Below are positions 32,205 through 40,998 of a stretch of DNA of 64,000 bases, piece after piece (the first letter of the stretch is position 1; each line of letters begins with the position of its first letter). Where the stretch lies: contig NZ_JAFIMU010000003.1 of the NCBI RefSeq assembly GCF_017302985.1, positions 62,001-126,000 of the forward strand, given 5' to 3'. The position numbers and the translations under genes are program-made. Under the pieces are notes generated by a model. It was not told the DNA's origin. It worked only from the letters and a program-made list of their open reading frames with translations, and ran no database searches. The stretch comes from Corallococcus macrosporus. GTDB taxonomy: Bacteria > Myxococcota > Myxococcia > Myxococcales > Myxococcaceae.

Positions 32205-32689
32205 TCACGGCGGTTGAGGCGGGTAGCCGCAGTAGGCGAACCATGCCGCTGCGTCCTGTGGCCGCACGGTTGCCAGCGCCTCACGCATCGCTTCGCGGAG
32301 GGCCACGTGCGTGCGGGCGCTGATGGCCCGCATGCGCGTCTTTACCTTCAACCAGCACGACTCGATGGGGTTGAGCTCTGGGCTATAGGGCGGCAGGAAG
32401 AGAAGACTCGCATTGCGACTGCGAATGAGCTGCTCGACTGCCGGTCGGTGATGGACGCTGAGGTTATCCATGACCACCACGTCGTGAGGCTTGAGGATGG
32501 GTAGCAGCCCCTCACGGACGTAGGTTTCGAAGCGGTCGCTATTGGTAGCGCCCTCGAAGGTCAGTACCGGCCCCACTCCTTGGAGCGTCAGGTCCCCTAT
32601 CATCGTGACGAGTTGACGACGGCCCAGAGGCACGTAGCCGCGAGCGCGCTGCCCTCGTCGAACACGCCCTCCTCCGCCCCAGGATTTCC
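32205..32689 (-). pseudogene. IS630-family transposase, C-terminal part only
   Basis: The frame reads RGQRARGYVPLGRRQLVTMIG, LTLQGVGPVLTFEGATNSDRF, VVVMDNLSVHH (second catalytic Asp) and FLPPYSPELNPIESCWLKVK (Glu), then ends at 32205. This is the last two thirds of an IS630 DDE transposase. Upstream the reading frame continues to 32689 and stops exactly at the left terminal repeat of the IS3 element at 32690. The N-terminal domain is not found on the other side, so the IS630 copy was truncated, not simply interrupted. Confidence 0.85.
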
Positions 32690-33976
32690 TGAGACACCTT
32701 TCTGGGGGATAGCCTCCCCTCGCGAAGGAGATGTGAAGAAGCAGGACAGGACGTCGGAGCGCGGTCGGTTCTCCGCGAAGCGGAAGAAGGAGGCGGTGCT
32801 CCAGCTAATCAAGGGTGAGGAACTCGACACGCTCTCCCGGGAGTTGGGCGTCACGGCTGCGGTGCTGAGCGAGTGGCGGGAGAAGTTCCTGGCGGGGGCC
32901 GAGGCGAACCTCAAGAGGCGCGATCCGGAAGCAGCGGACGACGAGGTGCTACGACTCAAGGCCATGGTGGGCGAGCTGATGATGAAGAACGAGTTGCTGG
33001 CGGAGAAGGCCTGGCTGCTGGGGGGGCAACACCCCGGGTTTTCCCTGGAGGAAGTCGAGAGGATGAGCGCCAGCCGCTCGCCCTCCAGCGGCAAACGGTA
33101 CGGGCTGGCGCTTGTGACGGCGACCTGGGGCATGCCTCGGGCCACGGTGTACCGACAGCGGGCCCGCCGTCAGTCCGAGGTGCCACCCGCGGCCAAGAGG
33201 GGCCCCAAGACGGCGCTGACAGACGCGGCGCTGCTGGAGGCCATTCGCGGCGTACTGCAGGCCTCTCCTTTCCTGGGCGAGGGGCACCGCAAGGTGTGGG
33301 CCCGGCTGCGTGTCCAGGGCGTGCGCACCTCGAAGGCCGCTGCCTGCGGCGGATGCATAAGGCGGGCCTCTTGGCACCAGGCAGGGCCCGCCGGGTACTG
33401 GGCCCGCGCCACTATGACGGCAGGAATACCACCGACAAGCCCGACGTCATGTGGGGTACCGACGCCACCTCACCCTGACAACGCAGGAGGGGCAGGCCAC
33501 CGTCTTCATCGCCGTCGACCACGGCACCTCCGAGTGCGTCGGCATCCATGCCGCCAAGGTAGGCACCCGCTTCGAGGCGCTGGAGCCCATTAGCCAGGGC
33601 TTCAAAGCCCGCTTCGGCGCTTACGGCCGGGCGTGGCAACGGGGGCTGTCCATCCGCCATGACAACGGCAGCCAGTACACCTCCGACGCCTTCCAGAACG
33701 AGCTGCGCTTCCTGGGCGCCGACTCCAGCCCCTCCTTCGTCCGCAGCCCCGAGGGCAACGGCTGCGCCGAGCGCTTCATCCGCACCCTCAAGGAGCAGCT
33801 GCTCTGGGTGCACTCCTTCGCCACCGTGGAACAACTCCGGCGGGCCCTGCGGGAGTGGGCCCATCGGTACAACGAGCACTGGCTGCTGGAGCGCCACCAT
33901 TTCCTCTCGCCGAGTCAGGCCCGGCGAGAGCTGCTGCAGAAGCAAGCGGCCTGATTACAACCAATCTGGTGTCTCA
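32690..33976 (+). mobile_element. IS3-family element, 1287 bp, decayed
   Basis: It is bounded by 9-bp perfect terminal inverted repeats TGAGACACC (32690-32698) and GGTGTCTCA (33968-33976). It contains one transposase gene broken by two frameshifts. No direct repeat of the flanking bases is visible, which suggests deletion or rearrangement next to it. Confidence 0.7.
32733..33954 (+). pseudogene. IS3-family transposase, two single-base deletions
   Basis: The GTG at 32733 follows AAGGAG. The N-terminal part is an HTH region (SAKRKKEAVLQLIKGEELDTLSRELGV) plus a helix (EVLRLKAMVGELMMKNELLAEK). A middle helix-turn region (YGLALVTATWGMPRATVYRQR) leads to the integrase core in another frame: TVFIAVDH (Asp), IRHDNGSQYTS (Asp), GCAERFIRTLKEQ (Glu). 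The chain needs a shift near 33337 (AAGGCCGC, probably lost G) and again near 33468 (GCCACCTCACC, probably lost C). Neither site looks like a programmed slippery sequence, so this copy is inactive. Confidence 0.8.
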
Positions 33977-34131
33977 ACAATCCGGTGCGGTACACCTGCA
34001 GCCACACACACCAAGAGTTGGCCGTGGAACTGGAGAATCAACTCGAGCAGTTTCCTCAAGAGGCGCAGCGGCTGGATTCCAGCTCGGGCTTGGTGAAGCT
34101 GTCGCATTCGCCAGCCGAAACTGTAGAATAT

Positions 34132-35493
34132 ATGCCTCCATCAACCGGGGGTTTCCTCTTGCTCTTCCCTTTGAGGGTCTCGTGGCTACTTCTCAGTAGC
34201 TCCGTAGCAGTCGTCTTGCTCGCGCTTCCAGCGCAGGCCGATGACGTCATTACGGGCCGCATGCGCGAGTGCTCCGCCGTCCTCGTTCCTGACGACCTTC
34301 GTGCGAGTCACAGCAAGGACTCCAACGTTGCCGTCTACGATGCCGCATGCGGCACGTGGTACGCGGAGCATCGCGAGACGGTGGATTCAGCAGTAGAGGC
34401 CAAGGCCATTTTCAAGGTCATCCCGGTGGGCGCAGGCGCCTCAAAGTCGAGCGCCACGCAGTCCCTCACTCGGGCGTCCTTCTGCCAGCAGAGTAACCAC
34501 CAGACTACCGAGGAAACGAAGGACACTTTTTTCAGCCTCATTGTCCCGAAGGTTGCCCGGGACAACTGGCTTGAGTGCATCAAGGCCGTGTCCGCACATA
34601 TTGGCAATGATGGGCCTCGGCCAGTGGCCACGGCGCTCACGACCACCAGTGGAAATGCAGCGACTCTCTCTCTTCGGTTCCTCTCCGACTTCGGTGGCGC
34701 GCGGCCGACCTTCAAGTCGCTAACAGCCACGAACTTGAACTGCAACACGAAGCTCGCCAAAGGCAAGCCCATCCCTTCGCAGCAGAGCGGGCTCGCCATT
34801 CCCTGCACGTGGGTGGACGGCGCTGCAGAGGGCGTCATCCTCGTTCATACCAGTCGCGGTGACGAGATCGTCCCCGCTAAGCGGTGGCTGCCACCAGTCG
34901 CGCGCGTCACCATTACGCCCTTCACCACTTCAACCACCGTGGACGGGGTCTTCGACACTTGCAACGACTGGTATGGCAGCACGGACATGCACAACTGGAA
35001 GAAGGATGGCAACAAAGACGGCCGATGCGATAAGGCGTCTGATGACGGCAAGTGGTGCAAGCAATCGTGGAAGTCCGTGCTCCGCCCTGCTCACGGCGGT
35101 GTCCTCTCAGGGTTTTGGTGGAACTGCCGCGGTGGCGACGGTTCGTGCGAATGGAACGACATCCCCGGCCACCAGTGGTTCCGTGACAAGGGGGACGGTA
35201 GTTGGCTTGGGGAAGTGTGGCTTGGCTCTCGCGCAGTGGAATTCGCTTTATGTGGCAAGGAGACGACCTACAAGAAGTCTCAGACGCCCGGACCTAATAC
35301 GGTGCGCGACCTTCAGCGTGGGGAGTCCTTCACTGTGGATGTGCCGGAAGCAGGTTCGGCTGCTATCACAATCCTGTGGGCCAGCGATAACCGCGAAGAG
35401 CCATTCAACGCCGGGGACGCGATTCCAGGGATGACTCTGAAGACGCTTTCGGTCGGCGCACTTCAGCGCCATACGTACACCCTGAACAGATAA
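34132..35493 (+). CDS. Secreted Cys-rich protein of unknown function
   Basis: A 453-residue protein if started at the ATG at 34132, which yields a good signal peptide (LLLFPLRVSWLLLSSSVAVVLLALPAQA). The frame is open further upstream to 33985, inside the end of the IS3 element, so the original start could have been lost and replaced. The mature protein has about ten cysteines and a stretch (CNDWYGSTDMHNWKKDGNKDGRC) whose DGNKDGRC resembles calcium-binding acidic loops. Near the C-terminus GESFTVDVPEAGSAAITILWAS suggests a beta-domain. No family is recognised. GC content is visibly lower than in neighbouring core genes, consistent with acquisition together with the insertion sequences. Probably extracellular. 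Confidence 0.6.
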   Translation: MPPSTGGFLLLFPLRVSWLLLSSSVAVVLLALPAQADDVITGRMRECSAVLVPDDLRASHSKDSNVAVYDAACGTWYAEHRETVDSAVEAKAIFKVIPVGAGASKSSATQSLTRASFCQQSNHQTTEETKDTFFSLIVPKVARDNWLECIKAVSAHIGNDGPRPVATALTTTSGNAATLSLRFLSDFGGARPTFKSLTATNLNCNTKLAKGKPIPSQQSGLAIPCTWVDGAAEGVILVHTSRGDEIVPAKRWLPPVARVTITPFTTSTTVDGVFDTCNDWYGSTDMHNWKKDGNKDGRCDKASDDGKWCKQSWKSVLRPAHGGVLSGFWWNCRGGDGSCEWNDIPGHQWFRDKGDGSWLGEVWLGSRAVEFALCGKETTYKKSQTPGPNTVRDLQRGESFTVDVPEAGSAAITILWASDNREEPFNAGDAIPGMTLKTLSVGALQRHTYTLNR

Positions 35494-35581
35494 CCGAAGA
35501 GTTCGCTCCGTCATAACGGGATAGGGCGAATTCATAGGGAGCACGTCGCGCGAGCCGCTGCGAGCCCTCCAGGAGGCCCTT

Positions 35582-35962
35582 ATGTCCGTCCGCTTCAACC
35601 ACACCATCATCCACGCGAAGGACAAGGTCGCGTCCGCGCAATTCCTCGCGGAGTTGCTCGGGCTGCCGGCGCCGCAGCCCTTCGGGCACTTCCAGGTGGT
35701 GAAGCTGACGGATGGCGCGTCGCTGGATTACATGACCACGAACGAGCCCATCCACGGCCAGCACTACGCGTTCCTGGTGACGGAGGAGGTCTTCGACTCG
35801 CTCATCGCCAAGATCCGCGACCGGAAGCTCCAGCACTGGGCGGATCCGTTCGGTCATGCGGTGAATCAGATCAACACCCATGACGGAGGCCGCGGCGTCT
35901 ACTTCCAGGACCCGAGCGGCCACTACATGGAAGCCATCACCGTGCCCTACGGCGGGTGGTGA
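35582..35962 (+). CDS. VOC family (glyoxalase/bleomycin-resistance fold) protein
   Basis: A 126-residue protein with GGAGG nine bases before the ATG at 35582. The beta-alpha-beta-beta-beta repeat of vicinal oxygen chelate proteins is seen: FNHTIIHAKDKVASAQFLAELLGL (metal His8 in NHTI), SLDYMTTNE, GQHYAFLVTEEVFDSLIAKI (His in QHYAF), GRGVYFQDPSGHYMEAIT (Glu). The metal-binding His/His/Glu pattern appears intact. Members are dioxygenases, isomerases, lyases or drug-binding proteins; the substrate cannot be predicted. It has no linked partner; selA starts 83 bp downstream. Confidence 0.9.
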   Translation: MSVRFNHTIIHAKDKVASAQFLAELLGLPAPQPFGHFQVVKLTDGASLDYMTTNEPIHGQHYAFLVTEEVFDSLIAKIRDRKLQHWADPFGHAVNQINTHDGGRGVYFQDPSGHYMEAITVPYGGW

Positions 35963-36045
35963 GCTTCCGGCGTCTGTGATTGTGCCCTGACACGGTTGGG
36001 TGACGGCTCTTCTCGTCGGGAGTTCGCGGAGTAGAGTCCCGGAGC

Positions 36046-37440
36046 ATGGGCGCTGCGTCGAACCCCCCGGCAGGAAAGAACGCGCTGCTGCGTGGCCTTC
36101 CTTCCATCGAGCAACTCCTGCGGCGGCCGTCGCTGGAACCCCGGCTCGCGAACCTTCCCCATGCCCGAGCGGTCGCGGCCCTGCGGCTCGCCGTCGAACG
36201 CGTGCGCTCCCGGCTCCTCGCCGGTGACCTGCGCCCGTTCGAGGACGCGGACGTGGAGGCCGCGCTCGCGTCCCTCGCCACGCCGAACCTGCGGCCGGTG
36301 ATCAACGCGACCGGCGTCGTGCTCCACACGAACCTCGGCCGTGCGCCCCTGGCGCCCGAAGCCGTGGAGCGCGTCGTCGCCGTGGCGCGTGGCTACTCCA
36401 ACCTCGAATACGACCTGGACGAAGGTGAACGCGGCAGCCGCTACGCGCCGCTCATCGGGCACCTGCGCACACTCACTGGCGCGGAGGACGCCATCGTCGT
36501 CAACAACTGCGCGGGCGCCGTGCTGCTCACCCTCGCCGCGCTCGCCTCCGGGCGTGAGTGTGTCGTGTCTCGCGGCGAGCTCGTCGAGATCGGCGGCGGC
36601 TTCCGCATCCCGGACGTCATGCGCCAGTCCGGCGCGAAGCTCGTGGAGGTGGGCACCACCAACCGCACCCGCCGCGCGGACTATGCCAACGCCCTGGGCC
36701 CGGACACCGGCCTCATCGTGAAGGTGCACCGGTCCAACTTCGCGCTCGTCGGCTTCACGGAAGAGGCCTCCCTCGCGGAGCTCACCGGGCTGGGACGCTC
36801 CCGTGACGTGCCCGTGTTCCAGGACCTGGGCTCCGGCGCGCTCGTGCCGCTGTCAGGCCCTGGCCTCACACCCGAGCCCACCGTGGGCCAGGCCATCCGG
36901 GACGGCGCGGACGTCGTCGCGTTCTCCGGTGACAAGCTGCTCGGCGGACCCCAGGCAGGCGTCATCGTTGGCCGCGCGGACCTGCTCCAGCGCATCAAAT
37001 CCCACCCGCTCACACGCGCGCTGCGTGTCGACAAGATGACGGTCGCGGCCCTGGAGGCGACGCTGGAGCTGTACCGGGATGGCCGCCCGGACGCCGTTCC
37101 CACCCAAAGCCTGCTCACCCAGCAGCCAGCGGTGTTGCTCGCCCGAGCGGAACGCCTGGCGGCCCTGCTCGCGGCGCGTGGCGTGGTGGGCAAGGTCATG
37201 TCCGTGGATGGACAGGTGGGTGGAGGTGCCATGCCCCTGGCCCGGTTGCCTTCCTTCGCCTGCAGCCTCACCGTAGGAGCGCCGAAAGTATTCCTGGATC
37301 GTCTGCGCGACGGCGAGGTGCCGGTTATTGGCAGGATTGCGGATGACGAGGTGGTTCTCGACGTCCGGTGTCTCTCAGAGGAGGACCTGGGGCAGGTCGC
37401 GCAGGCTGTGGCGGCCGCCCAATCGGGAAGCCAGCCATGA
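36046..37440 (+). CDS. selA: L-seryl-tRNA(Sec) selenium transferase SelA
   Basis: A 464-residue PLP enzyme that converts Ser-tRNA(Sec) to Sec-tRNA(Sec) with selenophosphate. Typical SelA features: N-terminal LPSIEQLLRRPSL, RPVINATGVVLHTNLGRAPL, LEYDLDEGERGSR, the PLP lysine K297 in FSGDKLLGGPQAG, and the C-terminal domain (LPSFACSLTVG...VPVIGRI-DDEVVLDVRCL). The length is that of the family. The start at 36046 (MGAASNPPAGKNALLRGLPS) lacks a good Shine-Dalgarno sequence; TAGAGT stands nine bases upstream, so a leaderless mRNA is possible. The stop overlaps the start of an HNH gene (ATGA). The usual companion selB is not in the window. Confidence 0.96.
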   Translation: MGAASNPPAGKNALLRGLPSIEQLLRRPSLEPRLANLPHARAVAALRLAVERVRSRLLAGDLRPFEDADVEAALASLATPNLRPVINATGVVLHTNLGRAPLAPEAVERVVAVARGYSNLEYDLDEGERGSRYAPLIGHLRTLTGAEDAIVVNNCAGAVLLTLAALASGRECVVSRGELVEIGGGFRIPDVMRQSGAKLVEVGTTNRTRRADYANALGPDTGLIVKVHRSNFALVGFTEEASLAELTGLGRSRDVPVFQDLGSGALVPLSGPGLTPEPTVGQAIRDGADVVAFSGDKLLGGPQAGVIVGRADLLQRIKSHPLTRALRVDKMTVAALEATLELYRDGRPDAVPTQSLLTQQPAVLLARAERLAALLAARGVVGKVMSVDGQVGGGAMPLARLPSFACSLTVGAPKVFLDRLRDGEVPVIGRIADDEVVLDVRCLSEEDLGQVAQAVAAAQSGSQP

Positions 37441-38030
37441 TCAACAGCGCCGTGCTCGTTTTAAACCGGTACTACCAACCGGTTCACGTGACGTCGGTCA
37501 AACGGGCTTTTTCCCTGCTGTATCAGGGCGTCGCCAAAGCCATCGACGAGCAGTACCGCCTGTATGAGTTCGAGGACTGGGCCGCCCTCAGCGCCACCCA
37601 GGACAGCATCACCACCATCGACCGCACCATCCGCGTCCCGCGCGTGCTCGTGCTCGGCGCGTATGACCACCTGCCGCGCGCCAAGGTGCGCTTCTCGCGC
37701 CTCAACATCTACGCGCGCGACAACGACACCTGCCAGTACTGCGCGAAGCAGTTGCCCCGCAGCGAGCTCAACCTCGACCACGTCAACCCGCGCACCCAGG
37801 GTGGCAAGACGACGTGGGAGAACGTGGTGTGCTCGTGCGTGCCCTGCAACCTGAAGAAGGGCGGGCGTACGCCGGAGCAGGCCGGGATGCGCCTGCTCAA
37901 GAAGCCCGTGCGCCCGCGCTGGACGCCGCTGTTCCGCGGCGCCATCCGCAAGGTCACCTACCGCGAGTGGCTGCCGTTCCTGCACCTCGCGGACGTGTCG
38001 TACTGGAACGTCGAGCTGCTCGACGAGTGA
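37437..38030 (+). CDS. HNH endonuclease domain protein
   Basis: A 197-residue protein whose ATG at 37437 overlaps the selA stop (ATGA). The N-terminal half (INSAVLVLNRYYQPVHVTSVKRAFSLLYQGVAKAID) is the conserved lead-in of a widespread bacterial HNH subfamily. The nuclease core, about 90-145, is CQYCAKQLPRSELNLDHVNPRTQGG-(x)-NVVCSCVPCN: two CxxC zinc pairs, the DH metal/catalytic pair and the final Asn. It probably nicks or cleaves nucleic acid; this subfamily is conserved in many phyla with no defined role. Coupling to selA is not a familiar arrangement and may be incidental. Confidence 0.9.
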   Translation: MINSAVLVLNRYYQPVHVTSVKRAFSLLYQGVAKAIDEQYRLYEFEDWAALSATQDSITTIDRTIRVPRVLVLGAYDHLPRAKVRFSRLNIYARDNDTCQYCAKQLPRSELNLDHVNPRTQGGKTTWENVVCSCVPCNLKKGGRTPEQAGMRLLKKPVRPRWTPLFRGAIRKVTYREWLPFLHLADVSYWNVELLDE

Positions 38031-38153
38031 CAGCGAACGGTTCCCCGGCCGCCTGCTCCCCGAGCCTCCTGGCGACGGGGGGCGGGGACGGGGAGCCGCG
38101 TGGGACGGCCGTGAAATGGCGGGGTGTCGACTCGGGCAGTAGGACGGGCTTTG

Positions 38154-39200
38154 ATGCGAGCCTTCGTGAAGCCCGCCCCCTTGTTTCCATCCGCTGCCGC
38201 CTCGCTTGCTGGCTCTTCGCCGCGAGCAGCCAATGACGTGTCGTCCGCGGGGCCCGCGGGCCTTGCGCGGCGTGCCCACTCGCGGCGGATCATCGCGGTG
38301 GGCGGCGGCAAGGGCGGCATCGGCAAGTCGATGGTGTCCGCGAACCTGGGCGTCGCGCTCGCGCAGGCAGGTCACAAGGTGCTGCTCGTGGACGCCGACC
38401 TGGGCGGCGCCAACCTGCACACCTGCCTGGGCGTGGGCCCTCCGGAGGCCACGCTGTCGGACTTCCTGCGGCGCGGGAAGGCCAACCTCGAAGAGGTGAT
38501 GGTCTCCACCGGCGTGCCCGGGCTGTCGCTCATCGCCGGCGCGCAGGACTCGCTGGACGCGGCGAACCTCAAGTACGCGCAGAAGCAGAAGCTCTTGCGC
38601 ACGCTGCTGTCGCAGACGACGGCGGACTACCTCATCCTGGACCTGGGCGCGGGCACCAGCTTCAACACGCTCGACTTCTTCCTCATCGCGGACCACGGCC
38701 TGCTCGTCGTGCTGCCGGAGCCCACGTCCGTGGAGAACGCGTACCGCTTCGTCAAGGCGGCCTTCTTCCGCAAGCTCCAGCAGACGGAAGCGCGCTACGG
38801 CATCCAGGAGCTCGTCGAGGGCGCGCTGTCCACCCGCGAGGGCGGCCTGCGGACGCTGCACGACGTCGTCGCGCAGGTGCGGCGCAAGGCCCCCTCGGAC
38901 GCGGAGCGGCTGGAGCGCGAGCTGGCGGCGTTCCGCGTGCGGCTCGTCGTGAACCAGGCGCGCACGGACGCGGACGAGAAGGTGGGCGCCGCGATGGTGT
39001 CCGCGTGGAAGAAGTTCTTCGGCATCGACATGGATGACCTGGGCGCCCTGCGCTACGACGACGAGGCGTGGCGCGCGGTGCGCAAGCGCAAGCCGGTGCT
39101 CATCGAGCGGCCCGACGCGCCCGTGGCCCAGGGTCTCCAGCGCATCGCCGCGCGCCTCCTGACGCTCGACGGCCTTTCCCCCGAGTCCGCCATCCCATGA
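38154..39200 (+). CDS. MinD/FlhG-like P-loop ATPase
   Basis: A 348-residue protein starting at the ATG at 38154 (MRAFVKPAPLF); an in-frame start at 38124 is less likely. After a 45-residue Ala/Ser-rich N-terminus comes the deviant Walker A GGGKGGIGKS (about 49-58), VLLVDADLGGANLHTCLG (switch I/A'), and DYLILDLGAGTSFNTLDFF (Walker B). The insert after residue 205 (EARYGIQELVEGALSTREGG...) is typical of FlhG/MinD-like ATPases that position flagella or other polar structures. No amphipathic membrane-targeting helix is obvious at the C-terminus. The stop overlaps the next gene (ATGA), which encodes a J-domain/RodZ-HTH fusion, its likely partner. Confidence 0.9.
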   Translation: MRAFVKPAPLFPSAAASLAGSSPRAANDVSSAGPAGLARRAHSRRIIAVGGGKGGIGKSMVSANLGVALAQAGHKVLLVDADLGGANLHTCLGVGPPEATLSDFLRRGKANLEEVMVSTGVPGLSLIAGAQDSLDAANLKYAQKQKLLRTLLSQTTADYLILDLGAGTSFNTLDFFLIADHGLLVVLPEPTSVENAYRFVKAAFFRKLQQTEARYGIQELVEGALSTREGGLRTLHDVVAQVRRKAPSDAERLERELAAFRVRLVVNQARTDADEKVGAAMVSAWKKFFGIDMDDLGALRYDDEAWRAVRKRKPVLIERPDAPVAQGLQRIAARLLTLDGLSPESAIP

Positions 39201-40921
39201 AGCCCTTCGCGCAGCAGACCTATTACGAGCTCCTGGAGGTGCCGCCCACCGCCTCCGACGCGGAGATCCGCGCGGCCCACCAGCGCCTGATGGAGTTGTA
39301 TTCGCCGGATTCCATCGCGGTGTACGCGCTGGGGGACCCGGATCAGGTGGACGCGCTGCGTGAACGGATGAACGAAGCGATGGAGATGCTCACCGACGCG
39401 GACCTGCGCGTCGAGTATGACCGCTCCATCGGGCTGTCCACGGAGCGGCTCGCGAAGGCGGCCGTGACGGCGGATGCCGCGGACAAGGTGGACTCGGCCG
39501 CGCGGGTCGCGGAGGCCCTGGCCACCGCCGCCGCGGCGCTGGCGAAGGCGGCGGGCGCGGTGGACGCCGAACGGTTGGAGGCGGAGTCGCGACTGAAGGC
39601 CGCGGCGTCCGTGAGCGACACGGAAGGGGAGGCGCCCCGCGCGAGCGAGACGCCTGGAAAGAGCGAGGAGCGGATGCGGGTCGAGGAGTCGAAGCGGCAG
39701 GAGTCCTCGGGGAAGGACGCGCCAGGCGTGCCCTCCGAGCCGGTGATGGTGGGGGGCGTGGCGGTGGTGGAGGCCTTCCGTGCCTCGTTCACCCGGAGCC
39801 TGTCGTTCGTCTACGTCCCCACGGCGCCGCTGCGTGGGCAGGGCAGGGGAGCCGCCGAAGCTCCGGCGGTGGAGGCGAAGCCGTCCGCGCCGGAGGCCGA
39901 GGCGCCCAGCGCGCCCGCCCCCGTGGAGGCCGTCGTTGCCCCAGCCGAAGCGCCCGAGCCTGGGGTCAGCGCCCCCGCGTCGACGCCCGCGCAGGACGTG
40001 GCCGCGCAGGCTCCCGTGCCCTCCGCCCCGGAGCCGTCAGCCTCCGTGCAGAGCGAGACCGGAGCCACGGTGACCGCCGACGGATCCGCCCCGGCCTCGG
40101 ACCGCGTGGAGGCCGCCCCGGCTCCCGCCGTCACGAGCCCGGTGGTCGCCGAGGCCGCCCCGCAGGCCCCTGCCGCCTCGAGCCCTCCGGCCTCCGAGGC
40201 CGCGCCCCAAGCCCCAGCCGTCGAGGCGTCCGCGGAGCCACCGGCCTCGCGGCCCGTCCCGGAGGCCAGCGCGGTGACATCCCCGGCCGAGCCCGGCGGA
40301 TCCGTGGCCAGCGCACCGGACGCTTCCAGCGCCGCGGTGGCGACCACCCAGGGCGAGTCGGATCCGAACCCCGCCCCGGGCGCTCCGGCCCTGGACGCCA
40401 GCACCACCGCGCTGGCCCGGACCCCGGCCACCGGAGCCTCCCGCGGCGCCGTGCGGCCCCTGACGTCTCGCCCCATCGACTCGCGTCCTGCGGCGAACAG
40501 CCCCTCGGGGCCGGGCACCGTGAAGGGCCCCACGGTCCGCAAGCTCGGGGACGCGCAGGTGCTGGCGCAGGACTCCGCCATCGCGACCGCCGAGTCCGCG
40601 CTGGCCCAGGTGGCCGCCAAGGTCCGCGAGGCCCGCCCCCGGGGCGTGGACATCCCCGCCGACGCCGAGTTCAACGGGGAGCTGCTGCGCCGCGTCCGCG
40701 AGGCCCGCGGCCTGTCCATCCAGCAGCTCGCCGACCGCACCCGCATCTCCGTGCGTCACCTGGAGAACGTGGAGGCGGACCGCTACACCGCGCTGCCCAC
40801 CACCGTGTACCTGCGCGGCATCCTCATGAACCTGGCCCGCGAGCTGGGCCTGGACCCCCTGCGCGTGTCCAAGAGCTACCTGGCGCTGTTCTCCGAGAAA
40901 CCCGCCAAGTCGGGCCGTTGA
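39197..40921 (+). CDS. J-domain-like protein with long Ala/Pro linker and C-terminal RodZ-type HTH
   Basis: A 574-residue cytoplasmic protein. Residues 1-75 resemble a DnaJ J-domain (TYYELLEVPPTASDAEIRAAHQRLMELYSPDS...MLTDADLRVEYDRSIG), but HPD is replaced by SPD, so DnaK stimulation is doubtful. Residues about 80-480 are very rich in Ala, Pro, Glu and Ser and should be disordered. At 490-560 is a helix-turn-helix of the RodZ N-terminal type (GELLRRVREARGLSIQQLADRTRISVRHLENVEADRY...LPTTVYLRGIL). RodZ has this domain at the N-terminus before a membrane helix; here it is C-terminal and there is no membrane helix. Translation is coupled to the MinD-like ATPase by a 4-bp overlap, suggesting a positioning or cytoskeleton-linked system. 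Confidence 0.85.
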   Translation: MKPFAQQTYYELLEVPPTASDAEIRAAHQRLMELYSPDSIAVYALGDPDQVDALRERMNEAMEMLTDADLRVEYDRSIGLSTERLAKAAVTADAADKVDSAARVAEALATAAAALAKAAGAVDAERLEAESRLKAAASVSDTEGEAPRASETPGKSEERMRVEESKRQESSGKDAPGVPSEPVMVGGVAVVEAFRASFTRSLSFVYVPTAPLRGQGRGAAEAPAVEAKPSAPEAEAPSAPAPVEAVVAPAEAPEPGVSAPASTPAQDVAAQAPVPSAPEPSASVQSETGATVTADGSAPASDRVEAAPAPAVTSPVVAEAAPQAPAASSPPASEAAPQAPAVEASAEPPASRPVPEASAVTSPAEPGGSVASAPDASSAAVATTQGESDPNPAPGAPALDASTTALARTPATGASRGAVRPLTSRPIDSRPAANSPSGPGTVKGPTVRKLGDAQVLAQDSAIATAESALAQVAAKVREARPRGVDIPADAEFNGELLRRVREARGLSIQQLADRTRISVRHLENVEADRYTALPTTVYLRGILMNLARELGLDPLRVSKSYLALFSEKPAKSGR

Positions 40922-40961
40922 CCCGGAGGCGGCCGGGCACCCTCCCGTGCGACGGGAAAAG

Positions 40962-40990
40962 TTGACTCGCACGGGGTGGGTGCCTAAGTA
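40962..40990 (+). promoter_or_regulatory. Promoter of the 87-residue protein gene, leaderless
   Basis: TTGACT (40962-40967), 17-bp spacer, weak -10 TAAGTA (40985-40990). The ATG at 40999 is only 8 bp beyond the -10, so transcription should begin at or beside the start codon; no Shine-Dalgarno sequence exists. Confidence 0.5.
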
Positions 40991-40998
40991 GTGGCACG

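Noticed and set aside
33330-33480. Programmed frameshifting in the IS3 transposase
   Set aside because: The two shift sites are inside the catalytic region, not at the orfA/orfB junction, and have no slippery run; single-base deletions explain them.
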